Positions 49,152-56,645 of a stretch of 64,000 bases of DNA are shown in pieces (positions within the stretch are counted from its first letter, which is position 1; each line of letters begins with the position of its first letter). Source of the DNA: Clostridiales bacterium UBA6114 (lineage in GTDB: Bacteria > Bacillota > Clostridia > Oscillospirales > Butyricicoccaceae); contig DIWE01000028.1 of NCBI GenBank assembly GCA_002423435.1, positions 69,250 through 133,249 on the forward strand. Reading direction: 5' to 3'. The position numbers and the translations under genes are program-made. The notes under the pieces are model-generated. The model saw only the letters and a program-made list of their open reading frames with translations, was not told where the DNA came from and did not search any database.

Positions 49152-50015
49152 TTAAGCCCCTTTCACATGGTCGCGATAGTAATTGCAAAACTTGCAAGCG
49201 TTGCAATACTCAGCGCATTTCTTATCCTCACCCGGCCTCACTTCTATGAAGTCGCCGCCATTTTCGAGCATCCAGTTTTTGGCCTCCTCCTCGCTGTCGA
49301 GGACGCGGAGGGCAGTTTTGCGGCCGTTCCTCATAACCGCGTGTTTGTCGCCGGAGTTATAACGCTCCTCGGGCGTGCAAAGCGGGAGCTCGTCGTCCGG
49401 GAGCTTTTCGGCCTCGGTTATGGCGGTCAGGCGGTCAACGAGCCATTTCTCGGTGGCGCTGAAATCCTCGGCCGTAAAGTCAAAGGTAACCTTTTTAACA
49501 GGTAGTAACGGGTAATCGGGCTTTATTTTGGCGTCGCGCTTGCTGTGATCTTTAAGTATTGCGACGATCTCGCCGCGCTTCACCTCAAAGCCGATGCGCT
49601 GGAGCATATACGCGTAAATGAGTAATTGCCTTTTCCAATCACCGAAATTGCCGAAAATTATTTTCCATACGGAGGCGGTTTTGTAGTCGGTAATTGTGAG
49701 CGTTTCCGCGTTGTAAAGGTCGAATTGCCCGGAGAGGGTCTTGCCCGCAATCGGTATTTTGAGCCGGGCTTCCTTTATTTCCTCGTCGGCCTCTTTGTGG
49801 TGCTCAAGAATGCCGTGTACGGCGGTGCCGAAAAGCAACCATATCATGTCTGAAACGTCGCTCTCGATCTCCGTACCGTGGCGGCGTTCAAGAATCGCCT
49901 CGCGTATGCCTTTTAATAAACTGGTTGCCCTGTATTCGTCGGGTGCAAGCGCGTAATCGCGCTTTGCCATTTCAACAAAGGCCTGGGGCAAGCCCATTTT
50001 GTTGGTAATAATCAT
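49152..50015 (-). CDS. PD-(D/E)XK nuclease (RecE/Cas4-like)
   Basis: 287 aa. WLLFGTAVHGILEHH, GQFDLYNAETLTITDYKTAS (Asp and Asp-x-Lys of the active site) and QLLIYAYMLQRIG form the PD-(D/E)XK core. The C-terminal Cys set CAEYCNACKFCNYY suggests an Fe-S cluster as in Cas4/AddB-type enzymes. Probably supplies single-stranded DNA to ERF. The stop is 2 bp from the ERF start. Confidence 0.88.
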   Translation of the reverse strand: MIITNKMGLPQAFVEMAKRDYALAPDEYRATSLLKGIREAILERRHGTEIESDVSDMIWLLFGTAVHGILEHHKEADEEIKEARLKIPIAGKTLSGQFDLYNAETLTITDYKTASVWKIIFGNFGDWKRQLLIYAYMLQRIGFEVKRGEIVAILKDHSKRDAKIKPDYPLLPVKKVTFDFTAEDFSATEKWLVDRLTAITEAEKLPDDELPLCTPEERYNSGDKHAVMRNGRKTALRVLDSEEEAKNWMLENGGDFIEVRPGEDKKCAEYCNACKFCNYYRDHVKGA

Positions 50016-50059
50016 CTTGATTTTTCCTTTCGTGCCCGCTATAATAGCGGTAGAGTTCT

Positions 50060-50515
50060 TTAGCTGTTGACCGCTTTGGACGTTGCCGCGTCCGGGCGGT
50101 CTTTTCCTTTTTGCCGAGCGGCGTACTCGACCTCAAGGCGCTTAATGCAATGGCACAACCATGCCGTTATGTTCTGGTACCCGCACACTCGGAGCTTTTC
50201 TTTGAACGCTTTTAGATCGCCAACGGATTGCCGGGGAATCCTCGCAAAGAGCTTGTATGTGTCCGCTTTGTGGCTGTCCTTTTTAGGGCGGTCTTTTTTT
50301 ACACCAAAGTCTACCTCCTCCGGGGTGACGATCTCCCGCGGCTCCCTTTTATAAAGGCCGCATAAAACCCGGAATTGTGGGGGAGTGGGTAAGCATACGC
50401 CGTTTTCGTAACGGCTTAACATCCCAACATCAGCGCGACTGTCCACTTTCTTGAGCTCCGGAACAACGTCTGTTTGGAGGAGCCCGGCGTCGAGCCTTGC
50501 TTGCTTAAATTTCAC
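50060..50515 (-). CDS. Phage XRE-type regulator with C-terminal extension
   Basis: 151 aa. The N-terminal HTH is KFKQARLDAGLLQTDVV…MLSRYENGVCLPTPPQFRVL. The second half, KLFARIPRQSVGDLKAFKEK, has a possible helical oligomerisation domain. In the early leftward operon; perhaps an antirepressor or late-gene control protein. Confidence 0.7.
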   Translation of the reverse strand: MKFKQARLDAGLLQTDVVPELKKVDSRADVGMLSRYENGVCLPTPPQFRVLCGLYKREPREIVTPEEVDFGVKKDRPKKDSHKADTYKLFARIPRQSVGDLKAFKEKLRVCGYQNITAWLCHCIKRLEVEYAARQKGKDRPDAATSKAVNS

Positions 50516-50535
50516 AATCTCACCTCCTTCGGCGC

Positions 50536-51591
50536 TTAGCGGCGCTTAATCGCCTTGTACTCGTTATATTGCTGACGATATCTATAGCTATCTCCAAATA
50601 CGTTCCATGCGGCCTTTACCAGATTTGGTTCAAATGGTCGTATTTTTTCCAAGTCTTCTACTGCTTTCGCTGATATTGAACATCCGCAACAACCTGTTCG
50701 CGTTAGGCCGTACACCTCATAGGCATCCGAATAGCTAATTCCGTAGTAGTCTTTGTACCACTGCTTATCTGCGTCCGACACATAAAATAGGGGTCTGAGC
50801 CTGTATTTTCCGTCAGCCGTTTCGGAAAAGCACATTGATGTATTATCCTTGCGCGGAACAGACCGCATACCGCCCTCGTCTCGGCGCTCTCCCGTGATTA
50901 TCATGTCAAACGGCTTTTGCGCGCTGTGCGCAACTTGCTTTTTGCAGTAATCACAGCATTTGTTGCTTACTTTGAACGGGATTGGATTTTCCATGATGAA
51001 ATCCAACATATATTTTGACGAGTTTATGACAAGTTGGATGTCTGGCCTCGGTTCTCCCTTGGAATTGCAACAGCATAGGAAATTAATCGTTGTTTCGCAC
51101 CCCGGATATCGTTTTTTAAGTTCCAGGCGTTTTGCCGCCTTATCCTTTGCGTCTGCGTATTCTGCGGCGATTGATAGCGGGATGTTTTTCTTCTGGATTC
51201 CCTCAAGTCCGGCTGACATGATCTTTGAAACAAACGGCTTCCCGTACTCTCGCGTGGCCTGTACGATACCCTTTTTGGGCCGGTGCTCGGTGATTGTAAC
51301 CCCGTACAGTTTCTCCATCTCGCGGACATGGCGTTTTATTGCGTCCATCTCAAGCCCGGTGTTAAAAAAACAGTACTGGACGGGCGGGAGATTGAAGACT
51401 TTGCGCACCGTCTCGATCAGGTGTAACATGATGTCGCTGTCGCTTCCTCCTGAATAGGAACAAATTGCGTTTGGGTATTCTGTCAACCTTTTTGCTATTA
51501 TGCTTTTAATGGCTTCAAACTTTTTCGGCGCGTTAAAATCCGCGTAAGCTGGACGGTCTGTGTATACTTTGCTTTTAAATTCAGTTTTCAT
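50536..51591 (-). CDS. PAPS reductase/DndC-like PP-loop enzyme of the prophage
   Basis: 351 aa. The N-terminal PP-loop ICSYSGGSDSDIMLHLIE binds ATP/PAPS-type nucleotide. A Cys-rich core (INFLCCCNSKGE, SNKCCDYCKKQ, GLTRTGCCGCSIS) could hold a metal or Fe-S cluster. TGERRDEGGMRS is typical of phage-borne members. Possible roles: sulfur chemistry on DNA or tRNA, or a phage-defence/anti-defence trait. Found often in Clostridia prophages, function unproven. Confidence 0.82.
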   Translation of the reverse strand: MKTEFKSKVYTDRPAYADFNAPKKFEAIKSIIAKRLTEYPNAICSYSGGSDSDIMLHLIETVRKVFNLPPVQYCFFNTGLEMDAIKRHVREMEKLYGVTITEHRPKKGIVQATREYGKPFVSKIMSAGLEGIQKKNIPLSIAAEYADAKDKAAKRLELKKRYPGCETTINFLCCCNSKGEPRPDIQLVINSSKYMLDFIMENPIPFKVSNKCCDYCKKQVAHSAQKPFDMIITGERRDEGGMRSVPRKDNTSMCFSETADGKYRLRPLFYVSDADKQWYKDYYGISYSDAYEVYGLTRTGCCGCSISAKAVEDLEKIRPFEPNLVKAAWNVFGDSYRYRQQYNEYKAIKRR

Positions 51592-51606
51592 TTTTTCTTT
51601 CCTTTC

Positions 51607-51807
51607 TCACCTGCTGAATCCCACGGCCAAGTATGTAAACATAACCCAAGCGGCCGCGAAGAAAAGCGCCTGTATAGTGCCGCGTGCTATACTTGCTGTT
51701 CCGCACTCAATTGCTCCAATGCTTCCATACATAAACAGGAACGAAAGGAAAGCAAGAGCGCCGCATACCGTCCGGCCGGTTATTCTTTTCCTCACCCTAC
51801 GAAGCAT
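51607..51807 (-). CDS. Small phage membrane protein
   Basis: 66 aa with two hydrophobic stretches (about 16-34 and 45-62). RBS GGAGG inside the preceding gene, which it overlaps by 11 bp. No family recognised. Confidence 0.55.
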   Translation of the reverse strand: MLRRVRKRITGRTVCGALAFLSFLFMYGSIGAIECGTASIARGTIQALFFAAAWVMFTYLAVGFSR

Positions 51808-51928
51808 TGAGCATTACCTCCAGAACATCGGAGAGCATGTCCAAGACAACAACCGGCGAAACCTCGGCAGTTTCCCGCTCAATCTCTTTTCCGTCACGGG
51901 TAAATGTCATTTTTACGGGTATTGTCAT
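51797..51928 (-). CDS. Very small phage early protein
   Basis: 43 aa, MTIPVKMTFTRDGKEIERET…VVLDMLSDVLEVMLNAS, with AGGAGAG 6 bp before ATG. Starts in an ATGA overlap with the XRE gene stop and ends inside the next gene, so it is firmly embedded in the operon. Function unknown. Confidence 0.6.
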   Translation of the reverse strand: MTIPVKMTFTRDGKEIERETAEVSPVVVLDMLSDVLEVMLNAS

Positions 51929-52149
51929 GGTGTGCTCTCCTTTGTGTCTGTTTCCGTAGTATCTTCCGGGATAAGTTCTTTCGGGTTCATGCCAAGCTGT
52001 GCGGCCAATTTTTCGATAGTTTCAAGTGATGGAGATTGCCCGTTTTTCCACCCGGTAACATTGCTTTTACTCATTCCTGCGGCCAGGGCTACGGCGCTCG
52101 GGCTTGTTCCTCGTGCGGTACATATTTTTTTCAGATGATCATAGAACAT
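51925..52149 (-). CDS. XRE-family regulator, first gene of the leftward early operon (Cro-like)
   Basis: 74 aa from ATG 52149 (GAGGTGA upstream). MFYDHLKKICTARGTSPSAVALAAGMSKSNVTGWKNGQ is strikingly similar to the CI-like protein across the divergent promoters (MFFEQLKKICREKGTSPSA…), so the two arose by duplication and probably read the same operators. Functions as Cro by position. Confidence 0.85.
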   Translation of the reverse strand: MFYDHLKKICTARGTSPSAVALAAGMSKSNVTGWKNGQSPSLETIEKLAAQLGMNPKELIPEDTTETDTKESTP

Positions 52150-52181
52150 TAATTTCACCTCACTTTTTGGCAGAACTAGTC

Positions 52182-52330
52182 TTGACAACTCTTGCCAAGT
52201 ATTGTATTCTGTACTTGCGCGAACCGAATACAGAACTCGACAGGGTTTGACTTTGCCTAAAGTACTGCTTTTGAAACTATTATAGTATCGAATTGCGTAC
52301 TTGTCAACCCCTAAGTTTCGTATTGCATAC
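52182..52330. promoter_or_regulatory. Lysogeny switch: divergent promoters and repressor operators
   Basis: Rightward: TTGACA (52182-52187), 17-bp spacer, TATTCT (52205-52210). Leftward: TTGACA (52307-52302), 17 bp, TATAAT (52284-52279), both perfect. Operator-like repeats: CAAGTA…TACTTG (52196-52217, over the rightward -10), TCGAATTGCGTACTTG (52288-52303, within the leftward promoter) and CGTATTGCATAC (52319-52330). The shared core is GTATTGYxTAC. A bound repressor would shut the leftward early operon. Confidence 0.75.
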
Positions 52331-52364
52331 TTTTTTAAATGCAGTATATAAGGGGCTGTTTTTT

Positions 52365-52805
52365 ATGTTTTTTGAACAATTAAAAAAAATCTGCCGCGAA
52401 AAAGGGACAAGCCCTAGCGCGGCAGCGTTAGCGATTGGAATGAGCAAATCGGCCGTAACTCGATGGAGAAAAGGGCAGGAACCGTCATTTGGCGACGTGA
52501 TTAAACTCGCTCAATTTTTAAGCGTTGAAGTATCGGATTTAATAGACGATGATACAAGGCTGAAATTACAAAAAGAAGCGATAAAAAAAGCGCCCAACCT
52601 CACAAAAGAGGATGAGCGCGACATTGCCCGTGATTTGGAGGCTATTGTTGATAAAATGGCAACAGGTGGTACCTTAATGTTTGACGGAAACCCTCTAACG
52701 GATGAAGCCCGCGAAAGTATTATAGCGGCTATGAAGCTAGGTCTTGAGGCGGCAAAGGTAAAAAACAAGGAGAGGTTTACACCGAAAAAATATAAAGGGG
52801 AATAG
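52365..52805 (+). CDS. CI-like prophage repressor (XRE family)
   Basis: 146 aa from ATG 52365 (AAGGGG upstream). N-terminal HTH MFFEQLKKICREKGTSPSAAALAIGMSKSAVTRWRKG, then an acidic-basic helical C-terminal part (MATGGTLMFDGNPLTDEARESI) shared with ImmR-type repressors. Sits directly before an ImmA-like protease gene, so derepression probably occurs by proteolytic cleavage. Confidence 0.88.
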   Translation: MFFEQLKKICREKGTSPSAAALAIGMSKSAVTRWRKGQEPSFGDVIKLAQFLSVEVSDLIDDDTRLKLQKEAIKKAPNLTKEDERDIARDLEAIVDKMATGGTLMFDGNPLTDEARESIIAAMKLGLEAAKVKNKERFTPKKYKGE

Positions 52806-52809
52806 GGTA

Positions 52810-53256
52810 ATGGACATTAAAGAAATTGCATCAAATTTGTGCGTACGCCACGGCACAAATGACCCTTTTAGAATCGCCCGTAATTTGGGATATAGCATTG
52901 TATTCACCTGCCTCGTTGGCATACGTGGGTTTTACCAGTACATAAACCGCTGCAACATCATTTATATTGACAGTTCATTAGACGAGCATCAAGCCCGCTT
53001 CGTCTGTGCGCATGAATTAGGTCACTCTCTGCTCCATAAGAAAATGAACCGTATTTTTATGGACACCCGTACCCACATGGTTACAAGTCGCTTTGAAAAA
53101 GAGGCTGATAAATTCGCTGTTGATCTTATTTTTGATGATTACGAATTACAAAACCTTATAGAATATTCCACCCAAAGGGTTGCGGAGTGCTTAGGTATCA
53201 GTTATGAGCTTGCCGAATATAGAATGGGGAGCGTAAACCCGCAACTTTATCAATAA
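52810..53256 (+). CDS. ImmA/IrrE-family metallopeptidase
   Basis: 148 aa, starting 4 bp after the repressor gene. FVCAHELGHSLLH is the HExxH zinc motif, FEKEADKFAVDLI supplies the third ligand. By analogy to ImmA of ICEBs1 it should cleave the neighbouring repressor upon a DNA-damage or cell-state signal. Confidence 0.92.
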   Translation: MDIKEIASNLCVRHGTNDPFRIARNLGYSIVFTCLVGIRGFYQYINRCNIIYIDSSLDEHQARFVCAHELGHSLLHKKMNRIFMDTRTHMVTSRFEKEADKFAVDLIFDDYELQNLIEYSTQRVAECLGISYELAEYRMGSVNPQLYQ

Positions 53257-53278
53257 TTATCAAAAGGGGTAATAATCC

Positions 53279-53692
53279 ATGAAAAAACTGCTTGTGTACA
53301 TTCTTCCTATTGCTTTGGTGTTTACCTTTGCCGCCTGCGTTTCCGATGTCGGGAACACGCCCGAACCGTCCAACAATGGCGAAACAACCGCGTCCTCCAC
53401 CGAAAACGACACTATAACCTCTCTTGTCATGAACCAAGAGGACGCTCAAGAGCTTAAAGTAGGAAAGACATTTAAGTCTTATGTAAAGGTTGAGCCTTCC
53501 AAATTTGACGCCGGGCACGTGGAGTTTGTAGTTATGCACCCGGAGATTGCAAGCGTTGAAAAGGGAACAGACACAAGCGGTGCGGTGTGGTTTACTGTTA
53601 CTGCAAAAGCACCGGGGAAAACGGGGGTATATGCTCAAACGCCGGACGGCCAGATAAAAACTAAACCGATTGCCATTACCATTTACGAATAA
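53279..53692 (+). CDS. Prophage-encoded lipoprotein
   Basis: 137 aa; RBS AAAGGGG. Lipobox FTFAAC (Cys about 19), a Ser/Thr/Asn/Glu linker to about 55, then a single Ig-like (Big-2 type) domain: VEFVVMHPEIASVEKGTD…GKTGVYAQTPDGQI. Expressed in the lysogenic orientation beside the repressor, so it is a candidate lysogenic-conversion (e.g. superinfection-exclusion) factor. Confidence 0.75.
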   Translation: MKKLLVYILPIALVFTFAACVSDVGNTPEPSNNGETTASSTENDTITSLVMNQEDAQELKVGKTFKSYVKVEPSKFDAGHVEFVVMHPEIASVEKGTDTSGAVWFTVTAKAPGKTGVYAQTPDGQIKTKPIAITIYE

Positions 53693-53727
53693 AAATCCCA
53701 TTTTCACCGGGTAAGTGGAGGTATAGT

Positions 53728-54261
53728 ATGAGCCTTTTTGATAAATTCAAAAATAGTCGGAAGATACCAACCGAAAGCGCTATTGTGCAGATAGTTTTTC
53801 CCGGAACAGCTCCGGGTGGTTACATTGCAAAAAACATTGTTCTTCGCTCGGCCAAGATGGTTATTGATGATAAAACCCGCATTATTGACGATTGTGTAAA
53901 GCTTGTAAATGAATCATACAACCCCGTTGTTTTTTTTAAGCGTTACGATTTACTTATATCTCTATGCAAGGAAATGGCCGATATGGAAGAATACTATCCT
54001 TTCAAGGATCCTTTGCCATCTACGCAGCTTTTGCATCTTAACGAGCAAAAGCCCCTTACGATAAATGATTTTATAGATAGATATTACGAGAGCATAAACT
54101 CAAAGATATCGAAATTAAAGACAGAAAAAGCGCGCATTGCAAAATCTGTTGAATTTTATAATACGTTATCCTCTTATAACGGTATCATGGAAAGCGAGAA
54201 TATAGCTAAATATTCCGACTTATATAGACAACTAAAAACAAAAATAAACGAGGGGGCATGA
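53728..54261 (+). CDS. Hypothetical protein next to the integrase
   Basis: 177 aa; RBS GTGGAGG. MSLFDKFKNSRKIPTESAI, a middle helical part and a coiled-coil-rich end (YYESINSKISKLKTEKARIAKSVE is the heptad region). No catalytic motif. Similar proteins often precede integrases of Clostridia elements (from memory). Followed by the hairpin GAGGGG/CCCCTC at 54250-54267. Confidence 0.65.
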   Translation: MSLFDKFKNSRKIPTESAIVQIVFPGTAPGGYIAKNIVLRSAKMVIDDKTRIIDDCVKLVNESYNPVVFFKRYDLLISLCKEMADMEEYYPFKDPLPSTQLLHLNEQKPLTINDFIDRYYESINSKISKLKTEKARIAKSVEFYNTLSSYNGIMESENIAKYSDLYRQLKTKINEGA

Positions 54262-54300
54262 CCCCTCATTTAACTCTTTTATATTATGTTTAACTAAACC

Positions 54301-55782
54301 ATGAAATGGGGTGTTATTATAAAAGCCGTTATATATGCCCGTTTCTCGTCCGAAGATCAACGAGAGGAATCAATAACCGCACAAGTGCGCGCGTGTTATC
54401 AGTATGCGGAGCGTGGCAGTTTGGTTGTCGTCCACGAGTACATAGACAGGGCAGCAAGCGCGAAGCATGAAAAGGTGTCAAAGCGTGTAGAGTTTCAACG
54501 GATGATAAAGGAAAGCAAGCGCGGCACCTTTGACGTGGTACTCGTACATAAATATAACCGCTTTGCCCGCTCCAGGTATGACCATGCTGTGTACGGTCAA
54601 ATACTCAAAGATAATGGCGTGCAACTTGTGGCCGTGGCTGAAAATTTCGGCAATGGCAAAGAGGCCATACTCATGGAGGGGTTGCTCCAGTCCCTTTCAG
54701 AGTATTACCTTGCTGATCTGTCGGATGAAGTAAAAAAAGGCCACAAAGAAAACGCATTGCAAGCCCTGCATAATGGTGGTTTTCCACCGTTCGGGTATGA
54801 TGTGGTAAACCAAAAGTATGTAGTCAATGAGTTGGAGGCCTCGTATGTCCGGCGCATGTTCATGGCCTGCATTGAGGGGAATAAATACAATGACATATTG
54901 GACGAGCTCAAGGAGGCCGGAATAACCGGGAAGCGCGGCCGCCCGCTTGGGTACCCGTCCATTTACGAGATATTGAGGAATGAAAAATACACGGGAGTTT
55001 ATGTCTACTGCCAAACTCAAAACAAAGGGCGGCGGGATAGGAGCCAGGCAATACGAATTGAGGACGCATTGCCGGTTATTATTGACCGGAATACTTGGGA
55101 AAGGGTGCAAAAGATCATGGACAAAAGGAAAAACAAAGGCCGGAAACCCAACAAAGAGTATTTGCTTGCCGGGCTTATTTTCTGCGAGTGCGGGGCACCC
55201 ATGCACGCATACACTACCCGCAAAGAGCGAAAGAGGGGAGAGGTTGAGTATAGATATTATGCTTGCTCCGCAAAATGCGGAAACAAGAACATAAAAGCCG
55301 ACGACGCAGAGAAAAGCGTTTTTGCCTACTTGCAAGCCCTTATGACCGAAGAAAACCGCATAACCCTACAATCTACCCTCACGGACTATATGCGGGAAAT
55401 AAAGGCGTTTAGAGAAGCCGACAATGCCAATATTAAAAAAGAGATTGCCGAGAGGGAAAAGCAAATAGAAACGATCATGCAAAACATGAGCGCGTCTGTA
55501 TTGCCACCTCCCGTGTTGGAGAGCATGGGTAATAAGATTATGGAACTAAGGGAGCAAATAGAAACACTCACCACCGAAATGGAACGTCCGGCCTCGTTCG
55601 ATAAAGAGGAGGTAAGCAAATACTTTGACGCCGTGGCCGATCTGGAGCACCAAAGCGAGAGAATGAGCAAAGACACCGTGCGGCGTTTCGTTGAAAAGGT
55701 AGAGATAAAAAAACATTCCATAAACGTAACAAGCACGTTTATGGAATGTCTTGAAAATCATGGCTGCGGGACAAGGATTTGA
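54301..55782 (+). CDS. Large serine integrase
   Basis: 493 aa. Catalytic domain: AVIYARFSSEDQREES (Ser about 16), RFQRM-like VEFQRMIKESK, VHKYNRFARS. Then the recombinase domain (PPFGYDVVNQKYVVNE), zinc ribbon (FCECGAPMHAYTTR … YYACSAKCGNKN) and a C-terminal coiled coil. The stop TGA at 55780-55782 and the last residues GCGTRI come from the tRNA-derived att core, so the 3' end changes when the prophage excises. Integrating into a tRNA gene is unusual for large serine integrases, which commonly target protein-coding genes. Confidence 0.93.
   Translation: MKWGVIIKAVIYARFSSEDQREESITAQVRACYQYAERGSLVVVHEYIDRAASAKHEKVSKRVEFQRMIKESKRGTFDVVLVHKYNRFARSRYDHAVYGQILKDNGVQLVAVAENFGNGKEAILMEGLLQSLSEYYLADLSDEVKKGHKENALQALHNGGFPPFGYDVVNQKYVVNELEASYVRRMFMACIEGNKYNDILDELKEAGITGKRGRPLGYPSIYEILRNEKYTGVYVYCQTQNKGRRDRSQAIRIEDALPVIIDRNTWERVQKIMDKRKNKGRKPNKEYLLAGLIFCECGAPMHAYTTRKERKRGEVEYRYYACSAKCGNKNIKADDAEKSVFAYLQALMTEENRITLQSTLTDYMREIKAFREADNANIKKEIAEREKQIETIMQNMSASVLPPPVLESMGNKIMELREQIETLTTEMERPASFDKEEVSKYFDAVADLEHQSERMSKDTVRRFVEKVEIKKHSINVTSTFMECLENHGCGTRI
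55761..55779. repeat. Right attachment site (19-bp core)
   Basis: Second copy of TGGCTGCGGGACAAGGATT, forming the 3' end of the intact tRNA-Gln gene and the last codons of the integrase gene. Confidence 0.9.
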
Positions 55783-55834
55783 ACCCTGACAAACTGATCC
55801 AGAGTCAGTCGTGCTACCATTACACAATCCCGCA
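55761..55834 (-). tRNA. tRNA-Gln (anticodon CTG)
   Basis: 74 nt including encoded CCA. Acceptor TGCGGGA/TCCCGCA, D arm GTGTAATGGTAGCAC, anticodon stem ACTGA/TCAGT with loop CTCTGGA (anticodon CTG), T arm CAGGG-TTCAAAT-CCTTG. Reads CAG codons. The prophage is inserted at its 3' end and the gene stays complete. Confidence 0.93.
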
Positions 55835-55846
55835 AGATGCATATTT

Positions 55847-55874
55847 ATTATACAAGCAGATACTGATTTGTCAA
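55847..55874 (-). promoter_or_regulatory. tRNA-Gln promoter
   Basis: On the minus strand TTGACA (55874-55869), 16-bp spacer, TATAAT (55852-55847), 12 bp before the tRNA 5' end. Both boxes are perfect. Confidence 0.88.
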
Positions 55875-55980
55875 GAGGGAAATATAAATTCCGAAAAGAC
55901 GGGGAGAAGGCCTTTGCGTAGCTTGTGCAGAACCGGCCGCAGTTATTCCGCCTAAGCCTCGTTGTTTTCGACAAAAAACT

Positions 55981-56009
55981 TTGACTTTTGCCGATATCTC
56001 AAATAGAAT
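55981..56009 (+). promoter_or_regulatory. pyrE promoter
   Basis: TTGACT (55981-55986), 17-bp spacer, TAGAAT (56004-56009). Confidence 0.7.
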
Positions 56010-56056
56010 AAATTTAGACATCCGATTTCCGATTTTAACAAGAGAGGTCAACGATT

Positions 56057-56635
56057 ATGCTTAGTGAAGATCGCGTACTTGCAATCCTGAAGGAAGCCGG
56101 CGTGCTTTTGGAGGGACATTTTCTCCTTACCTCGGGCCGGCACTCCGACCGGTATTTGCAGTGCGCCAAGATTTTTAAGAATACCAGGTACTCCGAGGAG
56201 CTTTGCTCGGCCCTTGCGGAGCGGTTTTTGGACCAGAAGATCGATCTTGTGATCGGTCCGGCGCTCGGCGCCGTGCAGATGGCCTACGAGGTCAGCCGCA
56301 GCCTTCACTGCGAGAATTTCTTCGCCGAGCGCGAGGACGGAAAGATGACCCTTCGCCGCGGCTTTGCGATAGAGCCCGGCCAGCGCGTTTTGGTCGTCGA
56401 GGATGTGGTGACGACCGGCGGCTCCGTACGCGAGGTGCTTGAGCTTGTAAAAAAGGCCGGGGGCGTCGCGGCAGGGGTCGGCGCGATTGTCGACCGCACC
56501 GGCGGGGAAATCGATTTTGGTGTCCCGTTTTGCGCGGTGATTTCGATGAAGGTGCGCTCATGGGAGGCGTCGGACTGCCCCCTGTGCAAAGAGGGGCAGG
56601 GACTTTCAAAGCCCGGCAGCCGAAAAATAAGCTGA
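56057..56635 (+). CDS. pyrE: Orotate phosphoribosyltransferase
   Basis: 192 aa; AGAGAGGT upstream. GHFLLTSGRHSDRYLQCAKIF at the N-terminus, PRPP loop VLVVEDVVTTGGSVREVLEL. It joins orotate to PRPP in UMP synthesis. Stands apart from other pyr genes and precedes radC by 10 bp, so the two are probably cotranscribed. Confidence 0.93.
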   Translation: MLSEDRVLAILKEAGVLLEGHFLLTSGRHSDRYLQCAKIFKNTRYSEELCSALAERFLDQKIDLVIGPALGAVQMAYEVSRSLHCENFFAEREDGKMTLRRGFAIEPGQRVLVVEDVVTTGGSVREVLELVKKAGGVAAGVGAIVDRTGGEIDFGVPFCAVISMKVRSWEASDCPLCKEGQGLSKPGSRKIS

Positions 56636-56645
56636 GGAACGGACA

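Larger units (their letters stand above)
41132..55779. mobile_element. Prophage integrated at tRNA-Gln (about 14.6 kb, probably defective)
   Basis: Bounded by the 19-bp direct repeat TGGCTGCGGGACAAGGATT, which is the 3' end of tRNA-Gln. Contains a serine integrase, lysogeny switch, ERF and exonuclease genes, a truncated capsid gene, head-tail and tail-tube genes, tail-fibre genes, holin and endolysin. Terminase, portal, protease, tail chaperones and tape measure are not found. At under 15 kb it is far shorter than a complete siphovirus prophage (35-45 kb). Confidence 0.9.
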
